A model generated the notes under the pieces. That model did not search any database. It saw only the letters and a program-made list of their open reading frames with translations, and was not told the DNA's origin. Both the position numbers and the translations under genes were made by a program. A stretch of 64,000 nt of DNA from an uncultured Selenomonadales bacterium (GTDB lineage: Bacteria; Bacillota; Negativicutes; Selenomonadales; Selenomonadaceae): contig CAMJMR010000006.1 of NCBI GenBank assembly GCA_946407095.1, positions 1 through 64,000 of the forward strand, read 5' to 3'. This document shows, piece after piece, positions 49,601 through 53,399 of this stretch (positions are counted from its first letter, which is position 1; every line of letters begins with the position of its first letter).

Positions 49601-50343
49601 GAACCAGCACGTTGACGAGTGCATTCAACAGCACCTACTACGGCATGCACCTCAGCTACGCGCTGAACGTTAAGGAACTCGACGCGACGCAAGCTGATAC
49701 CAACAAGCTTAGCGTTACCGGTCACAAGCTGTCAGACGACCTCGTCATCAAGGGCGCGGACAATGCCAGAAACACCCTCACGGGCGGCTCCGGCAACGAC
49801 ACGCTCATCGGCGGCGCAGGCAACGACAAGCTCAAGGGCAACAAGGGCTCCGACTTCTTCGTCCAGAGTGCAGGCACCGATACCATCAGCGACTACACCG
49901 AAGGCGAAGACACCATCGTCCTTGGCAGCGAGCTTACGTCTACGAGAACCGTCAGCAATGACATCAGGCTCTTCACGGCGGAAGGTACCATCATCGTCAA
50001 GAACGGCAAGGGTATGGAACTCACGACGATTATCGGCGGCGCATCTGACAGCGATGTTGCAACAAGCAACGACGTGCTGTGGGGCACCAACGAGTCCGAC
50101 ACCTTCCTGTTCGACGGCGGCAACGACACTGTCAACAACTACGAAGCGGACGACGTGATTGAACTCGGCGAAGGCTATTCGTTGAGCGACCTCGTCAACG
50201 GCGCGCCTTCGGTCAGCGACAAGCACCTCCTCTTCACCTTCGATAAAGAGAACTCGCTCACCATCGGCAACATTGTTGGCACGGGCAAGGATGTTTCCTT
50301 TACCGACGGAACAACCTACTCCTCCGACGGCAAACGGAAGTAA
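25366..50343 (+). CDS. Giant repetitive secreted/surface protein with beta-helix and RTX blocks
   Basis: The frame is open for 8325 codons. The first 80 codons are MITE sequence and have no ribosome site, so the listed start is formal; the native start is at 24969. The protein is rich in Ser, Thr, Gly and Ala, and I noticed no cysteine after the MITE. It consists mainly of 90-130-residue repeats with a GGxxFTIxGL core and a YSLSLG strand. Residues about 925-1215 form a right-handed beta-helix (repeats such as VNGGNITG, INGGKITG, VNGGTITS). RTX-type GGxGNDT repeats occur at about 5212-5295 and 6341-6449, and six blocks of about 213 residues occur from 7005 to the end. This composition fits a type I-secreted, calcium-binding adhesin or surface-layer-like protein, but no secretion genes lie in the window. 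The absence of stops in 25 kb suggests that the MITE insertion is recent. Confidence 0.85.
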   Translation: MQGTEAATDGGRRQQKHGSFFAGTSGFGLRGRWTSDRFPPLRGVFSFATFLWTSKEKLILNTKGIETPNQNHQFNLPTAPSSDTGGVTFGITDIKAGLLVSRDGTSLAWNAAPSDTAATVVVRGSDLSNNLSNYTLVGDTIVIKEAALANTTVGETTIQILSDRSTNGYYLSLEGTGDKISQEVSAGWSMANNATTAEFYTAKETSGYKVASDGKSLEAATVANETKLFGLSGLANIEHAAELNNYFSVANVAPAAGDRSNTVNVTINQAGVSKLLTSYNDGLGKTHTLTLTDDTEAYGIYQLAIQGNGDSAIITRSGVSYVEATLTGGTSGVYNYSHSSHAIYSDAEENSENTTTGTNIGTLTMHSKLDTQEITIYGLSSGHTDDGSITVGATFDNTVYKYQISLSSAALVANQGVSVGGQYATNVSFAKGEDAYAPDDKDNATGAPFGSFSAGTLTYTAMQLGAGYIGWGGSSLTYDSGKGGQTFQLTGLSSGLTDVKVTDGVLYAGSTSIGTISSTTTETGENTFNISLDNGAFSGAASLAKIGISSTSGDFIYNLSIGGASAYAKDSDVKPTDAKLTNDGTSLAYVGDYYAEHFTSGNGALSLAAGQSTSFSYSAATDHFAFNITGLTAVMGTTAALTGTSISSIFTIAPKAVVAGGGASTYTVTLSDAVIQKLKDANLTKGASISIADVDGNDKISYTLSNPYGYSSTGSASAFAETSISNGQITYYGGRITGGWSAVGGDGQSATATSFTYQAGTSGTALFTLSGIDKLNSYTMSVAGQNVIATGSNSTFTFGTLSSTTGVFTLSETYFDSNNSHSIASITLTDTTAGDLLYSLSLGQLDAYGASRSTSPKFDSSTNTYTSGGLSAGYSLTAPTRTAGVSTGTSVLKWHEATKGVSFTITGLSSSVGTNSGQILDSVLISSEEDLRHYSTYVEKETGRSNNPYYYLKSGNYKLTGDLKDLSARLAIEQGGNVVIDLNGHTISVKSDLEQTFDLWKANTSLTINDSSSDKSGTISGTYAVILRQSGVTNNVNRLTVNGGNITGDNAIWVLGNFGKDSYSTESTEVTINGGKITGNNGAGIANQGMGKLVVNNGEITGSEVGIEIRAGSIYVNGGTITSTYNAGLSFKTNSNGTTTKGAGIAIAQHTTKEAIGVNILGGTILGYAAVAVTNPQGNDSPKPNVNLLGGTLSSTAPTGHSLNFQSGQSFAGTASGAYAVFTSDWHAGVNIGGVNITNGTVSAVTVGATSAASMSLFVGTDGKLLMQGITDVGSLSKYYVYSDYYAPILANAAASVPVLSTSTAMAVGENVITLNLAALRGGSDVVSIPDSANFTLALGSDVPTYAKRETKIFNEGWLLTNVTGTSAGVALSSINDATWTGKSFVESWNLSSNSKAITHYEATGGASIGVTGLQGFVSGAHSFTGGLSNADLVNFFSVSMAGGGSDTSDIINGGDGKVTGYTMKLAGESLLWALDGGESISFTFNAGLDTDLSLNLDYSGLQSNIPANTYFGVSGVNGISAGSFSHAATIAANVANSGDSFTFTDAGNSAFYLLSASSIKNGGTVTLESVSKVGMTQFSLSGLNLSSALYKDGLSIAKMNGGDSAYSIYAVSGATQVLIGTVSNIVTVGTQSVAYVKLTADAFKVDGNAFNNQIITLTDLDMNDGVYYQLYVSGVDDKLVGASAIKPSFTYDSGLYTFTAGGSYEGYTHAFGASVGSTSSTTMTFIPQTGGQTFTIAGFSGLSTVANTLTVTGTSFAGAGYTIGGSVLGGASFTIGTVKGTASTAVFTLGSLSVFAGIDSLAAGARTGTLSFSDKNDKYYEQQMTYSLSIANITESTAASSEDAKFMSGATAGSYSFYAPYAGAFLSSVDVSTNGTEGGSATYTYTGPVDPVIFNITGLSDAWAGAGSATVQGANTNSMTVVGAGAYSSVGTLFTVTKSGDSYSFAISTAALSAADKKRTKVTINSKATTGSDSAIGGLSFTGSAGQSATVINKGGFSIAATGGSFLYTAPTYDGFFNISASAFSNGAVSTITANYYNGTGGESFQFYGLSSGDAKAFGTASALADAIKVSSISGTATGGGFSVTGYTFTIGSASLLGSLSAGNDSLSVGIINKNAGHAAGTSIYLKIADSLSATGFDANYTLPKPFRLNDTGDKVFTTANHGYSATVEVKDAKTLNYSSSITSYEWYEAKGASVTLHPTQGGYGFTLSGISLGTATAGASYKITDNSAIKLGDTGTVLGSVSVRGAGGTSAYVYLTAEAFGSVEGSAIYLIDGSDTDKDKTFIYSLSSHADVNNEQGYLAEYKKDVKDATLTNIGSTSVYNFTASGYGDGVEVDNNGASATFKLGDKLAGFSIAGLASDLSLSAPAHSDKGTLFALSGTGASALNVKLNVAGGTSYTVTIYSGALSTAEDGRGNISLTNFVNDGSFSLALDLGEQYTFNGTKPYTSGTVSTVAITDGESSWTSTKYNDYYTLENSTAPSVATHFASSGGHSFTFSIANGDDDTQSTFTGSLSVFETTKTDANGQFGVSSITFGADSTFLNGISAGNTLTVSTTEGNNAPTYGFSFLGGTSTKYTAGMTDILIASDSAAAVVTGATSGFNFVNTIDNYAYFSLSSDKHSIEHVAQVGGQPFTITGLSNFTGSLSFFEDTGYITTTAGLTIAQVSVVAGAEGGPSIGYVYLTKDALTAAALSSTDGTAKITLKDTDMSDDINFALSYATDANGILIAQRGDLQLATIEDLGGGSYLYKAGMQTEGFALTDISMGTGGDSETSLTYYKTMGGESFTISGLTVSLSLSANDSSQILRGGLSGEVIGTLGISGTNREFLLLDTAVLGESLAEGETRKIILKDNDDKDGVTYSLGLSGTFNLKSDSSAVTALSGGEVSVVQDTAKSIVTYNVTTGGTPAFSWSTATANEFFYKAGASIETYTITGLAGGLSTGDGIFHKDSVSLAVKALSAAGITTIKFTDNARGVSLVPQAGISGAQWSVDKEATIGNGTFSAATYMPWYDGSQFSAESASVGLTVYPTTGGESFTLTNFANGLTLSAVGEGTYQIISGGSVVGTISTTVGESSKEVESYIFSIVGRAALASTISNSGTISIATGSISDYTLSIADAAIINGMSAANDAKAGASFVIDNTWGNRYQTNARQEYVTAADDGHSYTYSQSVASKTLNFQGNLSSTVTGLDKGISIAETWNESGLSAINVTLSGTAINGVTQNTPIKFTSNTAGISIAFTLADDVLSNKSYSASFTEDTATGGSYAFLTAYNTGGYSVAADKASVAYTKGLASEGFRIVGLAEDLNLSLSGTIVYANGVSVVGTLDENGRFTITDSGALNRKDVTLYRNASNSNTIYSLAFASGVGASSTNAELTRQNGIKGGYVIYNAGMSEYYTAGTSTTYIYHGGASIGADFNLHLSDSLQGSRAGNEFSITTDGLITYAKQGGGTGTSVAKVDAASGSVVIYAGAFATTGDSVYITGSDFYKMSIADGLYSMSAAFTDAASASKATANGSFTYTASGHSKGYRLADNKLSVTYEDNAGGEKFTVSGLSSSYTSFKLSGASTIVSGNTVIGTVSETSDGVFTVTVLSTAIDTSKDNEDINVVLNGLSNVYGAYGASAPSINSFKFSIANISTSSGYNTTDLFKFGTASATATGSWSQTYEQGTKAAYWHEAVTDAAGGSITFTRYQTIAGASLFTIAGFSSNPTGKLSVVDAGGTEMAMSAVSGTFYVNINDSLLPTNSSSGTITITDKEKMDDFHFYLKATETQEFLSAAPAASASAFAGSGETYTFTNASTAAYIHATLENNASVSSITSISYVGAVGGQQFSITGLSGVGDLSLSSNNVVSSELGNIGTLVFTTPAGGTSQNAVFTLTNVSAIGEVASGETKTITLQDLKADDGVNYSLSITGTGFNLSDKAPASNDSVSAIVEGGNSYTYSMGTVGQYTTEDESNSFTYHAALDATTFEFTGLSVGLSSGDTAKFGLAGTSFTLGASALPTDLADAITFKYSGSVAYKLNNPLAIGTGSATFYGDSTAAGTLIYKGSYSLAGYSQTSSQGDSTTVYTLQKEQTPDNIFSVVGLSSAYASAGRTYTVNESGSVLMGSDVIGTLSDGDKTFTLTESAALVGSTTITLTNEAGYSYGLSLGGTVDTQSDYVAANWKAITGGVSYYTESNSDYWKVADNGLSANFNAAVATRNLFSLGGSGVDATALSGTVGSDVVVNETASTVTLGDSYFQAVEGASVFISSATGYKLIIEGSISGVLPKAEITGDKFSLASNSAAYYDENGGTSSYIYHAEGKEFVFGLSSGDINLGRGSFGIAELDGNKNTIEIVNTGLSSASLAAQLDRNASTVYVYQGFFGKGNGQSNINLTSEDTNLKIAVGSLSTYGTLLPTASGSVSGIWYVDSKNGLVQYMPPYQSNYYTKANNATVLQYINLSGGDVFKFSGLKTSVSTDDLHKAFDVTMKTEDGMQYIFTLKGASVIDGDLLSGTTLSVAVEEYESTGVNLTVGFAVSSAIGANSAAYQNATFSAVDASYLYTAAGTPSYFENISSGAGSTAMASLSYHAVVGLEPFSIAGLSMQGFTGVSAVDGSVSGTVALVGISGTTNTEFALVNATSNSVAEVNLKAAAFGSTDGASVILIDSDGMKDGVEYRLALGDTTQGYLSGTTDIPETLVGGESTAGYTYNYTASGTTEGIDLTGTSIAKYIAQDGGETFSIVGLTAGITAQSGIFTLNSTTVGSLSSDGVFNLTSVSALGNVANGSSVAIKLTDTASDNVSYSLSLGTAFNVGTASTINANLAENTSGSYIYSASHAGAYATGGSNAYTYYAEALADQFSITGLSVGLSLDAFEIDSTNMTVKLKDSALNASASAGDIIEFNGDADGDGNYFTLTNTFTLSAVGESFAGTGTSIAFTGAYTPAGYSGVGGSTATYTYYDMVGSDSVQFTVSGLSTTFTANNVTYTIGDGGIVSTGGTSIGTYGSSTLTLNGTALSGADDTVRLTGASGYSLSVETSLTESVVSESAGFKVGTTSYFGEERSAYWNLSAADNTLTHVAATSASALFSLTGVGGSVAEDRTWAGVSVSVADKLVTLDNEALSGVGVTLTNVNGASFGLSLGADVAKSASAAANEWDLSGTTASYMTGISTAFYSLSGTTQIVYTAQTAGSSAVVLSGIASTDGITVDNKTVNLSASNFGGSVVVTNNAGSYAFSLAMGAYGASTFTGTAGDDTITNAGSNISIFGLSGNDSLTNTAGSNVTLNGGDDNDTITLNGGTSLTVTTGSGSDTIVVGGISSFIVTDFSKDDVIQLGASHTGELSTVDGGIKVGDSLTINGISAVATASNEWTTAAAGFSYMSWTTAGASLSGQDISLVEESAHTPLFTVSGIVGTESGISVESTVVTIGQSALGKQDVTFVGESGAYTFALDGISAPNSGGSAYGTVTNNSVSYFSAWQDEGYSVATGSKAINYYEEHTKDTLFTISGLTATATSFADPTANTAGGYSVSLTVDQLNLVGTSSTISIDGTSNTLTITTAGIITSLNDATVGADFTEAGSTYNYTSDYTQAYFDGNNTSAITWHQATESSTFSVAGLTTGISLSNGTFSLNNAEVASLSGSVFTLTNLSAIGEVDKGDSKTITLTDGGEGGNYSLSLGADFNVGTASTIAEALTDNSGGSYTYAAAHSGAYATGGSNAYTYYAEENPDTFTITGLAEGLTTDAFEINGQSVTLKNSAFKANPTAADNITFNGDVDGNGTAYTLTIGDDHLTATTAEHFDVQSGKLAYTGEYTKAGYSGTGGSQATYTYVQEAGSSAAAFTVSGLSLTGTSYALTNGIVSTGGTSIGAYGASTLTLNNTALSGASETVALTGEGYSLKLDSAIAQSAVITPEGFSSGTTTYYSEATSAFWKDNKDNSFSFSAATGGDSLFSLTGIDAANTGYVGVSGTTVTVGASALSTATVTISNDKYKLGLSSDVVKPGTKSAAWTAISSGSATYTSEYITAGHTLNANNTITYSGESGKTTFGINGIISTDAVNVSGLSVVVGAAALSKADVTLTSTDGYTLGLGSDVSGPSSIGAAWTPVSSGSATYTSAYTTEGYTLATNTAISYAKASESSTFDITGIVSTDAVTVRGLSVVVGASALNKTNVTLTSTAGYTLGLGSDVTAPDSIKATWTDVVENKATYTSDYTTEGYTLTSNTAISYAQASESSTFDITGIASTSGITVDNKTVTLGLSSLNQTDVTINNNAYTLALGTDVAQSASALPNEWTLVDEKASYITGISSAFYSAEGVTSVKYTAQTAGDSAVVLNGIDSTNGITVDDTGKVITLGLYNINDTVVVENNAGSYAFSLANENFSRGFTGSAGNDTITHAGNNVTIDGSAGDDIITISNDDNSIFGGAGNDTITNSGSEVMIDGGGGFNTINLNGGTNVTVNTAEGDDTIVVNKNVTSFTVAGFGLSDVIQVDSSYAGQSLATTVGGITLGNLTINGITSVWSVEDAWANGGSVADNKATYQHTETAGASFANNEIVITGTDSTATLFTISGIKTTDNIAVAGTSVTAASTALADGAKTVSVTGDYTLTLSGVETEGTTTTSEAWGDVSDNKATYTQTANTTAFWTKAADSKSYTFTDAKTETTDLTTVEGIKSTEGIEVKDGVVTVASTALADGATEVKVTGDYTLTLSGVATEGTTTTSEAWGAVADNKATYTQTATTTAYWSKASDSKSYTFTPEATSTNDLVTVEGIKTTEGITVSGTTVTVSASALNGTDVTISDGYTLALGSDVTAPTSKDAGFDGLTYKTASTTAGYTLADNKITYSAATGGETLFTLTGVKNTDGITVEGTVVTINASNLNKTNVTLSGDGYTLNVASDVTAPVEKEAGFGELVDGKATYYSAGTSEGYTLANDGKTIQYTAAVDTALFTVSGITSTDNVTYADGAITSTEKGAALELLALDDTQLVIGGFAEITGFNATNHTLTGAPTDAKADGNNLVVTTADSDVKLNGLADSTVNLADGDKAYTAAFDRITDVTDADAKSVSLTGGFENTYYGLHMTYGKGVTAVDATAANSATLNLAGQKATKDIALTGALNAANSVTGGAGNDTLTGGSKDDLLKGNAGNDTFIQSAGTDTISDYTQGEDVIVFSSEVTNTEVSNDDIRFTTAEGTVIILDGVGKAITSKVGEEGAETTTAYFASAPTNASVSGNDLVVTTADGDVTLAGAAADTVTVQVDDSTYAVEATRITDITDADNKAVTLTTDFEGTYYGLHHSYGKGVTAVDASNANTDSLNLTGHKATDDLNLKGAENAANSLTGGAGSDTLQGGRKNDVLKGNAGADTFVQSGGTDTISDYTAGEDVISLTSALKKGELVDDDVKLTLANGDVILVSGGKGQAITTVLDDVESTAIYSAVPVDSHADGDDLVITFSDGDETVYEGQAADTLTMEVNGSNYSVTSDRITDYTDPAAKAVTLTSGFSNTYYGLHQSYGKGVVDVDASNASSDSLNIAGHKATDDLNLKGAENAANSLTGGAGSDTLQGGRKNDVLKGNAGADTFVQSGGTDTISDYTAGEDVISLTSALKKGELVNDDVKLTLANNDVILILGGKAQSITTVFEGVEDTLVYGPTPVDSWTDGDDLIVAFSDGDTVTYEGQAEDTLTVTASGKNYSVAADRITDYTDASAKSVTLTTGFEGTYYGMHLSYGKGVTAVDATNANTDSLNLTGAKATVDLYLKGAENAANSLTGGSASDTLQGGGKDDVLKGNAGNDLFVQSGGTDTISDYTQGEDKISLTSALKSGEMVNDDVVLTLENDDVIVIAGGKGQSITTIFDGVEETVVYSPIPVDSHADGDDLVVTFSDGDEVTYEGKASGRVNVSAGGKKYTVTFDRITDVTDANAKGVTLTSGFDGTYYGMHQSYAKGVTAVDAALASTDTLNMTAHKSTSGVALTGADGAVNSITGGSGNDTLAGGSGNDSLKGNAGEDLFIQSGGTDTIVDHTGGEDKISLTSALKKGTIVNDTDVQLTLANDDVIIIPGGKGQSITTIFEDVEEVNVYGAVPVDASVSGNDLVVIFSDGEERTFEDQAEGAAYVNVNGEKYHVTATQIINYTDSENRTSTLTSAFNSTYYGMHLSYALNVKELDATQADTNKLSVTGHKLSDDLVIKGADNARNTLTGGSGNDTLIGGAGNDKLKGNKGSDFFVQSAGTDTISDYTEGEDTIVLGSELTSTRTVSNDIRLFTAEGTIIVKNGKGMELTTIIGGASDSDVATSNDVLWGTNESDTFLFDGGNDTVNNYEADDVIELGEGYSLSDLVNGAPSVSDKHLLFTFDKENSLTIGNIVGTGKDVSFTDGTTYSSDGKRK
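41001..41250 (+). repeat. RTX calcium-binding block 1 inside the giant gene
   Basis: Codes for GTAGDDTITNAGSNISIFG, LSGNDSLTN, and LNGGDDNDTITLNGG, followed by a FIVTDFSKDDVIQLG closing motif. Glycine-aspartate nonapeptides of this kind bind calcium in beta-rolls. Confidence 0.7.
44386..44710 (+). repeat. RTX calcium-binding block 2 inside the giant gene
   Basis: Codes for GSAGNDTITHAGNNVTIDG, SAGDDIITI, FGGAGNDTITNSG and MIDGGGGFNTINLNGG, closed by FTVAGFGLSDVIQVD. It is a paralogue of block 1. Confidence 0.7.
46378..50000 (+). repeat. C-terminal array of six RTX units of 639-642 bp
   Basis: The GGxGNDTL motif recurs at 46579, 47221, 47860, 48499, 49138 and 49780, that is every 213 or 214 codons. 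Each unit has ITDVTDADAKSV-like, TYYGLHxSYGKGV, NAANSLTGGAGSDTLQGG and DTISDYTxGEDVI segments. Bases 47161-47366 and 47800-48005 look identical over about 206 bases, a sign of recent duplication or gene conversion. Confidence 0.85.
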
Positions 50344-50404
50344 TCAGCTAGAAACTGTCCGCGCAGGTTTCACGGCGCAGGATAAATAGAACGTAACCTT
50401 TCGG

Positions 50405-50443
50405 GGCTTGCGGGAAGAAAATTTCCCGCGAGCCTCTTTTTTT
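50405..50443 (+). terminator. Terminator of the giant gene
   Basis: GGCTTGCGGGAA pairs with TTTCCCGCGAGCC (one mismatch), followed by a run of T. The T-run leads straight into the guaA promoter. Confidence 0.75.
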
Positions 50444-50444
50444 G

Positions 50445-50453
50445 TGCTATAAT
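50445..50453 (+). promoter_or_regulatory. Extended -10 promoter of guaA
   Basis: TGTGCTATAAT contains TG one base before TATAAT (50448-50453), the extended -10 form. The -35 region is the terminator tail and has no match to TTGACA. Confidence 0.55.
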
Positions 50454-50482
50454 GACGGAAAAATTTTTCGGGAGGCTTGAAA

Positions 50483-51997
50483 ATGATTTTGGTGATAGAT
50501 TTCGGCGGGCAGTACAATCAGCTGATAGCGCGGCGCGTGCGCGAGAACAACGTCTATTGCGAAGTGCACACGGCAGGAAATTTCGACAAGGTACGCGAGC
50601 TCAAGCCCGAAGGAATAATTTTGACGGGCGGCCCCCAAAGCGTCTACGCGAAGGATTCAAGCTTGCCGCCGGCAGAGTTGTTTGATATGGGCGTCCCGAT
50701 TTTGGGCATTTGCTACGGCGCGCAGGCTATGGCGAAAGTTTTGGGCGGCACTGTCGAACCTGCGCGGGTCAGCGAATACGGCAAGACGACGGTTGAAATT
50801 ATCGGCGCGTCGAGGCTGTTTGACGGCGTAGAAAAAAAATCCGTCGCGTGGATGAGCCACACTGACAGAATTTTTTCCGTGCCAGAAAATTTCACGGTCA
50901 CCGCCTCCACCGCCGATTGTCCCGTTGCCGCCATGGAAGACGCCGCGAGGAAGCTCTACGCCGTTCAGTTTCACCCCGAAGTCGTTCACACGGTCGAGGG
51001 CAAAAAGATTTTCTCAAACTTCGTCGATATCTGCGGCTGCAAGCGCGATTGGAAGATGAGTTCCTTCGTGGCCGACACCGTCGCCCGCTTGAAGGCCAAA
51101 ATCGGCGGCGGCAAGGTGCTCTGCGCCCTAAGCGGCGGTGTCGATTCTTCCGTTGCTGCCGTCCTGCTCAGCAAGGCTGTCGGGAAAAATTTGACGTGCG
51201 TGTTCGTTGACCACGGGCTCCTCCGCAAGAACGAGGCGGCGGAGGTCGCGGAGGTCTTCAGCGGCTTTGACTTGAACTTTATCAAGGTCGACGCGGGCGA
51301 ACGTTTCTTGAACAAGTTGCGCGGTGTCGTCGAGCCCGAACGCAAGCGCAAGATTATCGGCGAAGAATTCATTCGCGTCTTCGAGGAAGTCAGCAAAAAA
51401 ATCGGCGCGGTCGATTATCTTGTCCAGGGCACCATTTACCCCGACGTCATCGAAAGCGGCTTGGGCAAGTCTGCCGTCATCAAGTCTCATCACAACGTCG
51501 GCGGTCTGCCCGACTTCGTGGACTTCAAAGAGATTGTCGAGCCGTTGCGTATGCTGTTCAAGGATGAAGTTCGTCAAGCGGGGCGCGAGCTTGGCTTGCC
51601 CGAACACATCGTCAACAGGCAACCTTTCCCCGGCCCCGGCTTGGGCATTCGGATTATCGGCGAAGTCACGGCGGAAAAAGTTGCGCTTGTGCAGGACGCC
51701 GACGCCATTTACCGCGAAGAGATTGCCCGCGCAGGTGTCGACAAGGATTTGGCTCAATACTTCGCCGCGCTGACAAATATGCGTTCAGTAGGCGTCATGG
51801 GCGACGGTCGAACGTACGATTGCGCCGTTGCCCTGCGTGCCGTGCTTACCAGCGACTTCATGACGGCGGAGGCCGCGCAAATCCCGTGGGAAGTCTTGAG
51901 CCGTGCCGCCAACCGCATCGTCAACGAAGTCAAGGGCGTCAACCGTGTGCTTTACGACTGCACGAGCAAGCCGCCTGCTACAATCGAATTCGAGTGA
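50483..51997 (+). CDS. guaA: GMP synthase (glutamine-hydrolysing)
   Basis: Makes GMP from XMP. The 504 residues hold a class I glutamine amidotransferase domain (GGPQSVY, catalytic Cys in [15 protein letters not shown], His/Glu in [10 protein letters not shown]), the PP-loop ATP pyrophosphatase domain ([13 protein letters not shown]), and a dimerisation domain ([14 protein letters not shown]...[13 protein letters not shown]...[12 protein letters not shown]). The ATG at 50483 lies seven bases after GGAGG. mqnA follows after 13 bases. Confidence 0.97.
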   Translation: MILVIDFGGQYNQLIARRVRENNVYCEVHTAGNFDKVRELKPEGIILTGGPQSVYAKDSSLPPAELFDMGVPILGICYGAQAMAKVLGGTVEPARVSEYGKTTVEIIGASRLFDGVEKKSVAWMSHTDRIFSVPENFTVTASTADCPVAAMEDAARKLYAVQFHPEVVHTVEGKKIFSNFVDICGCKRDWKMSSFVADTVARLKAKIGGGKVLCALSGGVDSSVAAVLLSKAVGKNLTCVFVDHGLLRKNEAAEVAEVFSGFDLNFIKVDAGERFLNKLRGVVEPERKRKIIGEEFIRVFEEVSKKIGAVDYLVQGTIYPDVIESGLGKSAVIKSHHNVGGLPDFVDFKEIVEPLRMLFKDEVRQAGRELGLPEHIVNRQPFPGPGLGIRIIGEVTAEKVALVQDADAIYREEIARAGVDKDLAQYFAALTNMRSVGVMGDGRTYDCAVALRAVLTSDFMTAEAAQIPWEVLSRAANRIVNEVKGVNRVLYDCTSKPPATIEFE

Positions 51998-52010
51998 CGG
52001 GGGCGATTGA

Positions 52011-52841
52011 ATGAGTCCCAAAGTTGGTCACATAGATTTTCTGAACGTCCTGCCGCTCAGCTACGGCTACGGAACCTGCGCGGGCGACTTGACGATTGTG
52101 CGAGGCGTGCCGACCTTCCTAAACGACGAGCTTAAGGCGGGACGCATCGACTTGAGCAACGTGTCTTCAATTGAGTACGCGCGGCAGGGCGGCGAGCTTC
52201 TGATTTTGCCGAGGCTTTGCGTCCGCGCAGATTGTGACGTTACCAGCATCGTGTTGGTATCACGCAAGCCGATTGAAGACATTCGCGACGATAAAGTTGT
52301 CCTAACGTCGAAGTCGGCTACCGCGCAACGCCTGCTGAAGATTATCCTGCACGACAGCTACGACGCCGCTCCGCACTACGAGACGCGCCCCGTTGCCGTC
52401 GATAAGCCCGTCGATGACGACGCCACTGCTGCCCTGCTTATCGGCGACGACGCGCTTTACATTTACCTGCACCGCCCGCAAGGCTTTTACGTCTACGATT
52501 TGGGTTGCGAGTGGCACAAGCTGACGGGCAAGCAAATGGTCTACGCGCTGTGGACTGTCCGAAAAAAATACGCCGCCGCAGAGCCCGCGCTCCTGCAAGC
52601 GACGTATGAAAAAATTCTTCGCGCCTTCGACTTCGGATTAGCGCACAAAGCCGACGCGATTAAGTCCGTGTTGCCGACCAAGCCCTTCATCTTCGACGAG
52701 CTGAACAGATATTTGGGCGGCGCGATTAAGTGGGACTTGACGGCGGAGGCTGTCGACGCGTTGCGGCTTTACTATCGGAAGGCGGCGGCACTCAAGTTGA
52801 TTGACGCCGAGCCCGAATTGCATTTCGCCGACGTTGGCTGA
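52011..52841 (+). CDS. mqnA: Chorismate dehydratase, futalosine menaquinone pathway
   Basis: MqnA dehydrates chorismate to start the futalosine route to menaquinone. The 276 residues begin KVGHIDFLNVLPLSYG and include VPTFLNDELKAGRIDLSNVSSIEYA, VLTSKSATAQRLLKIIL and LLIGDDALYI, all typical of the MqnA/MqnD periplasmic-binding-like fold. It is co-transcribed with guaA. Its last 58 bases are repeated at 52907-52964 beyond the stop, separated by a REP-like element. Confidence 0.92.
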   Translation: MSPKVGHIDFLNVLPLSYGYGTCAGDLTIVRGVPTFLNDELKAGRIDLSNVSSIEYARQGGELLILPRLCVRADCDVTSIVLVSRKPIEDIRDDKVVLTSKSATAQRLLKIILHDSYDAAPHYETRPVAVDKPVDDDATAALLIGDDALYIYLHRPQGFYVYDLGCEWHKLTGKQMVYALWTVRKKYAAAEPALLQATYEKILRAFDFGLAHKADAIKSVLPTKPFIFDELNRYLGGAIKWDLTAEAVDALRLYYRKAAALKLIDAEPELHFADVG

Positions 52842-52964
52842 AACGCGGCGATTGGCTGAAGTAATGAACGACGAATCGCGCTAACAGGATGCAACGTCAC
52901 GTTGCCGGCGGCACTCAAGCTGATTGACGCCGAGCCCGAATTACATTTCGCCGACGTGTACTGA
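52842..52964 (+). repeat. REP-like element plus duplicated 3' end of mqnA
   Basis: After the mqnA stop come about 40 bases of unknown sequence and the REP core CGCGCTAACAGGATGCAACG (52877-52896), then TCACGTTGCC. Bases 52907-52964 then repeat the last 58 bases of mqnA, including the TGA, with a few changes (offset 123 bp). Confidence 0.8.
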
Positions 52965-52982
52965 AGCCCCAAAACGTTTCAC

Positions 52983-53011
52983 TTGATTTTTTGCGGCGCG
53001 CCGATTATAAT
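52983..53011 (+). promoter_or_regulatory. Plus-strand promoter of unknown target
   Basis: TTGATT (52983-52988), 17-base spacer, TATAAT (53006-53011). A second TTGACA lies at 53056-53061 with ATATGT 17 bases on. Both point toward the small minus-strand gene at 53129-53209 and could make an antisense RNA. Confidence 0.5.
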
Positions 53012-53128
53012 TTCAGCGGAAACAAAAAAATACCCCGCATCATGCGAGTTTGTGCTTGACAAAGCGGTTTTCGCCCTCATATGTCTAAGGTGTTAGATAG
53101 AAACTTGGTCGCTTAGCTGTTCCAGAGC

Positions 53129-53209
53129 TTAGGCGGCCGTTTTGCTAGGCAGCAACAGGATTGCTCCCGTCAGAAGTGTCACGCGGATAATGAAAACCAT
53201 CACGCGCAT
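53129..53209 (-). CDS. Small hydrophobic peptide, candidate type I toxin
   Basis: A 26-residue frame starts MRVMVFIIRVTLLTGAILLL and ends in PSKTAA. The ribosome site AAAGGGGGTGAGGAT directly before the ATG is very strong. Upstream on the minus strand, TTGCAA, a 16-base spacer and TAAAAT with TG in front (near 53314-53341) form a plausible promoter. Promoters on the other strand at 52983 and 53056 would make RNA that overlaps its 3' half. This layout matches Bacillota type I toxin-antitoxin loci, but no sequence family is recognised. Confidence 0.45.
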   Translation of the reverse strand: MRVMVFIIRVTLLTGAILLLPSKTAA

Positions 53210-53340
53210 ATCCTCACCCCCTTTCGAGGGCTTCGGTTTCAACCGCCTGCCGTCCGTGGCGCAAGACACGTAAGCGAATCATTCACCGTCCTTGGTTCAA
53301 CTAAACGTCGTCATTTTATCACGGGCAAAGATTTTTGCAA

Positions 53341-53370
53341 CAAAAAATCCCGCACAGGTTGCGGGATAAT
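53341..53370 (-). terminator. Terminator after the YjiH-like gene
   Basis: On the minus strand ATCCCGC pairs with GCGGGAT and six T follow. Confidence 0.7.
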
Positions 53371-53399
53371 TTTTTGCCAACGAATCGCTACGCTTAACA

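Noticed and set aside
46750..49725. Very long open frame of 991 codons on the minus strand
   Set aside because: It mirrors the RTX repeats of the giant gene; the biased codon use of the repeats keeps the complementary frame open. The translation is low-complexity Val/Ala/Arg with no ribosome site. The same holds for 41047-42738, 42838-44850 and 38539-39522.
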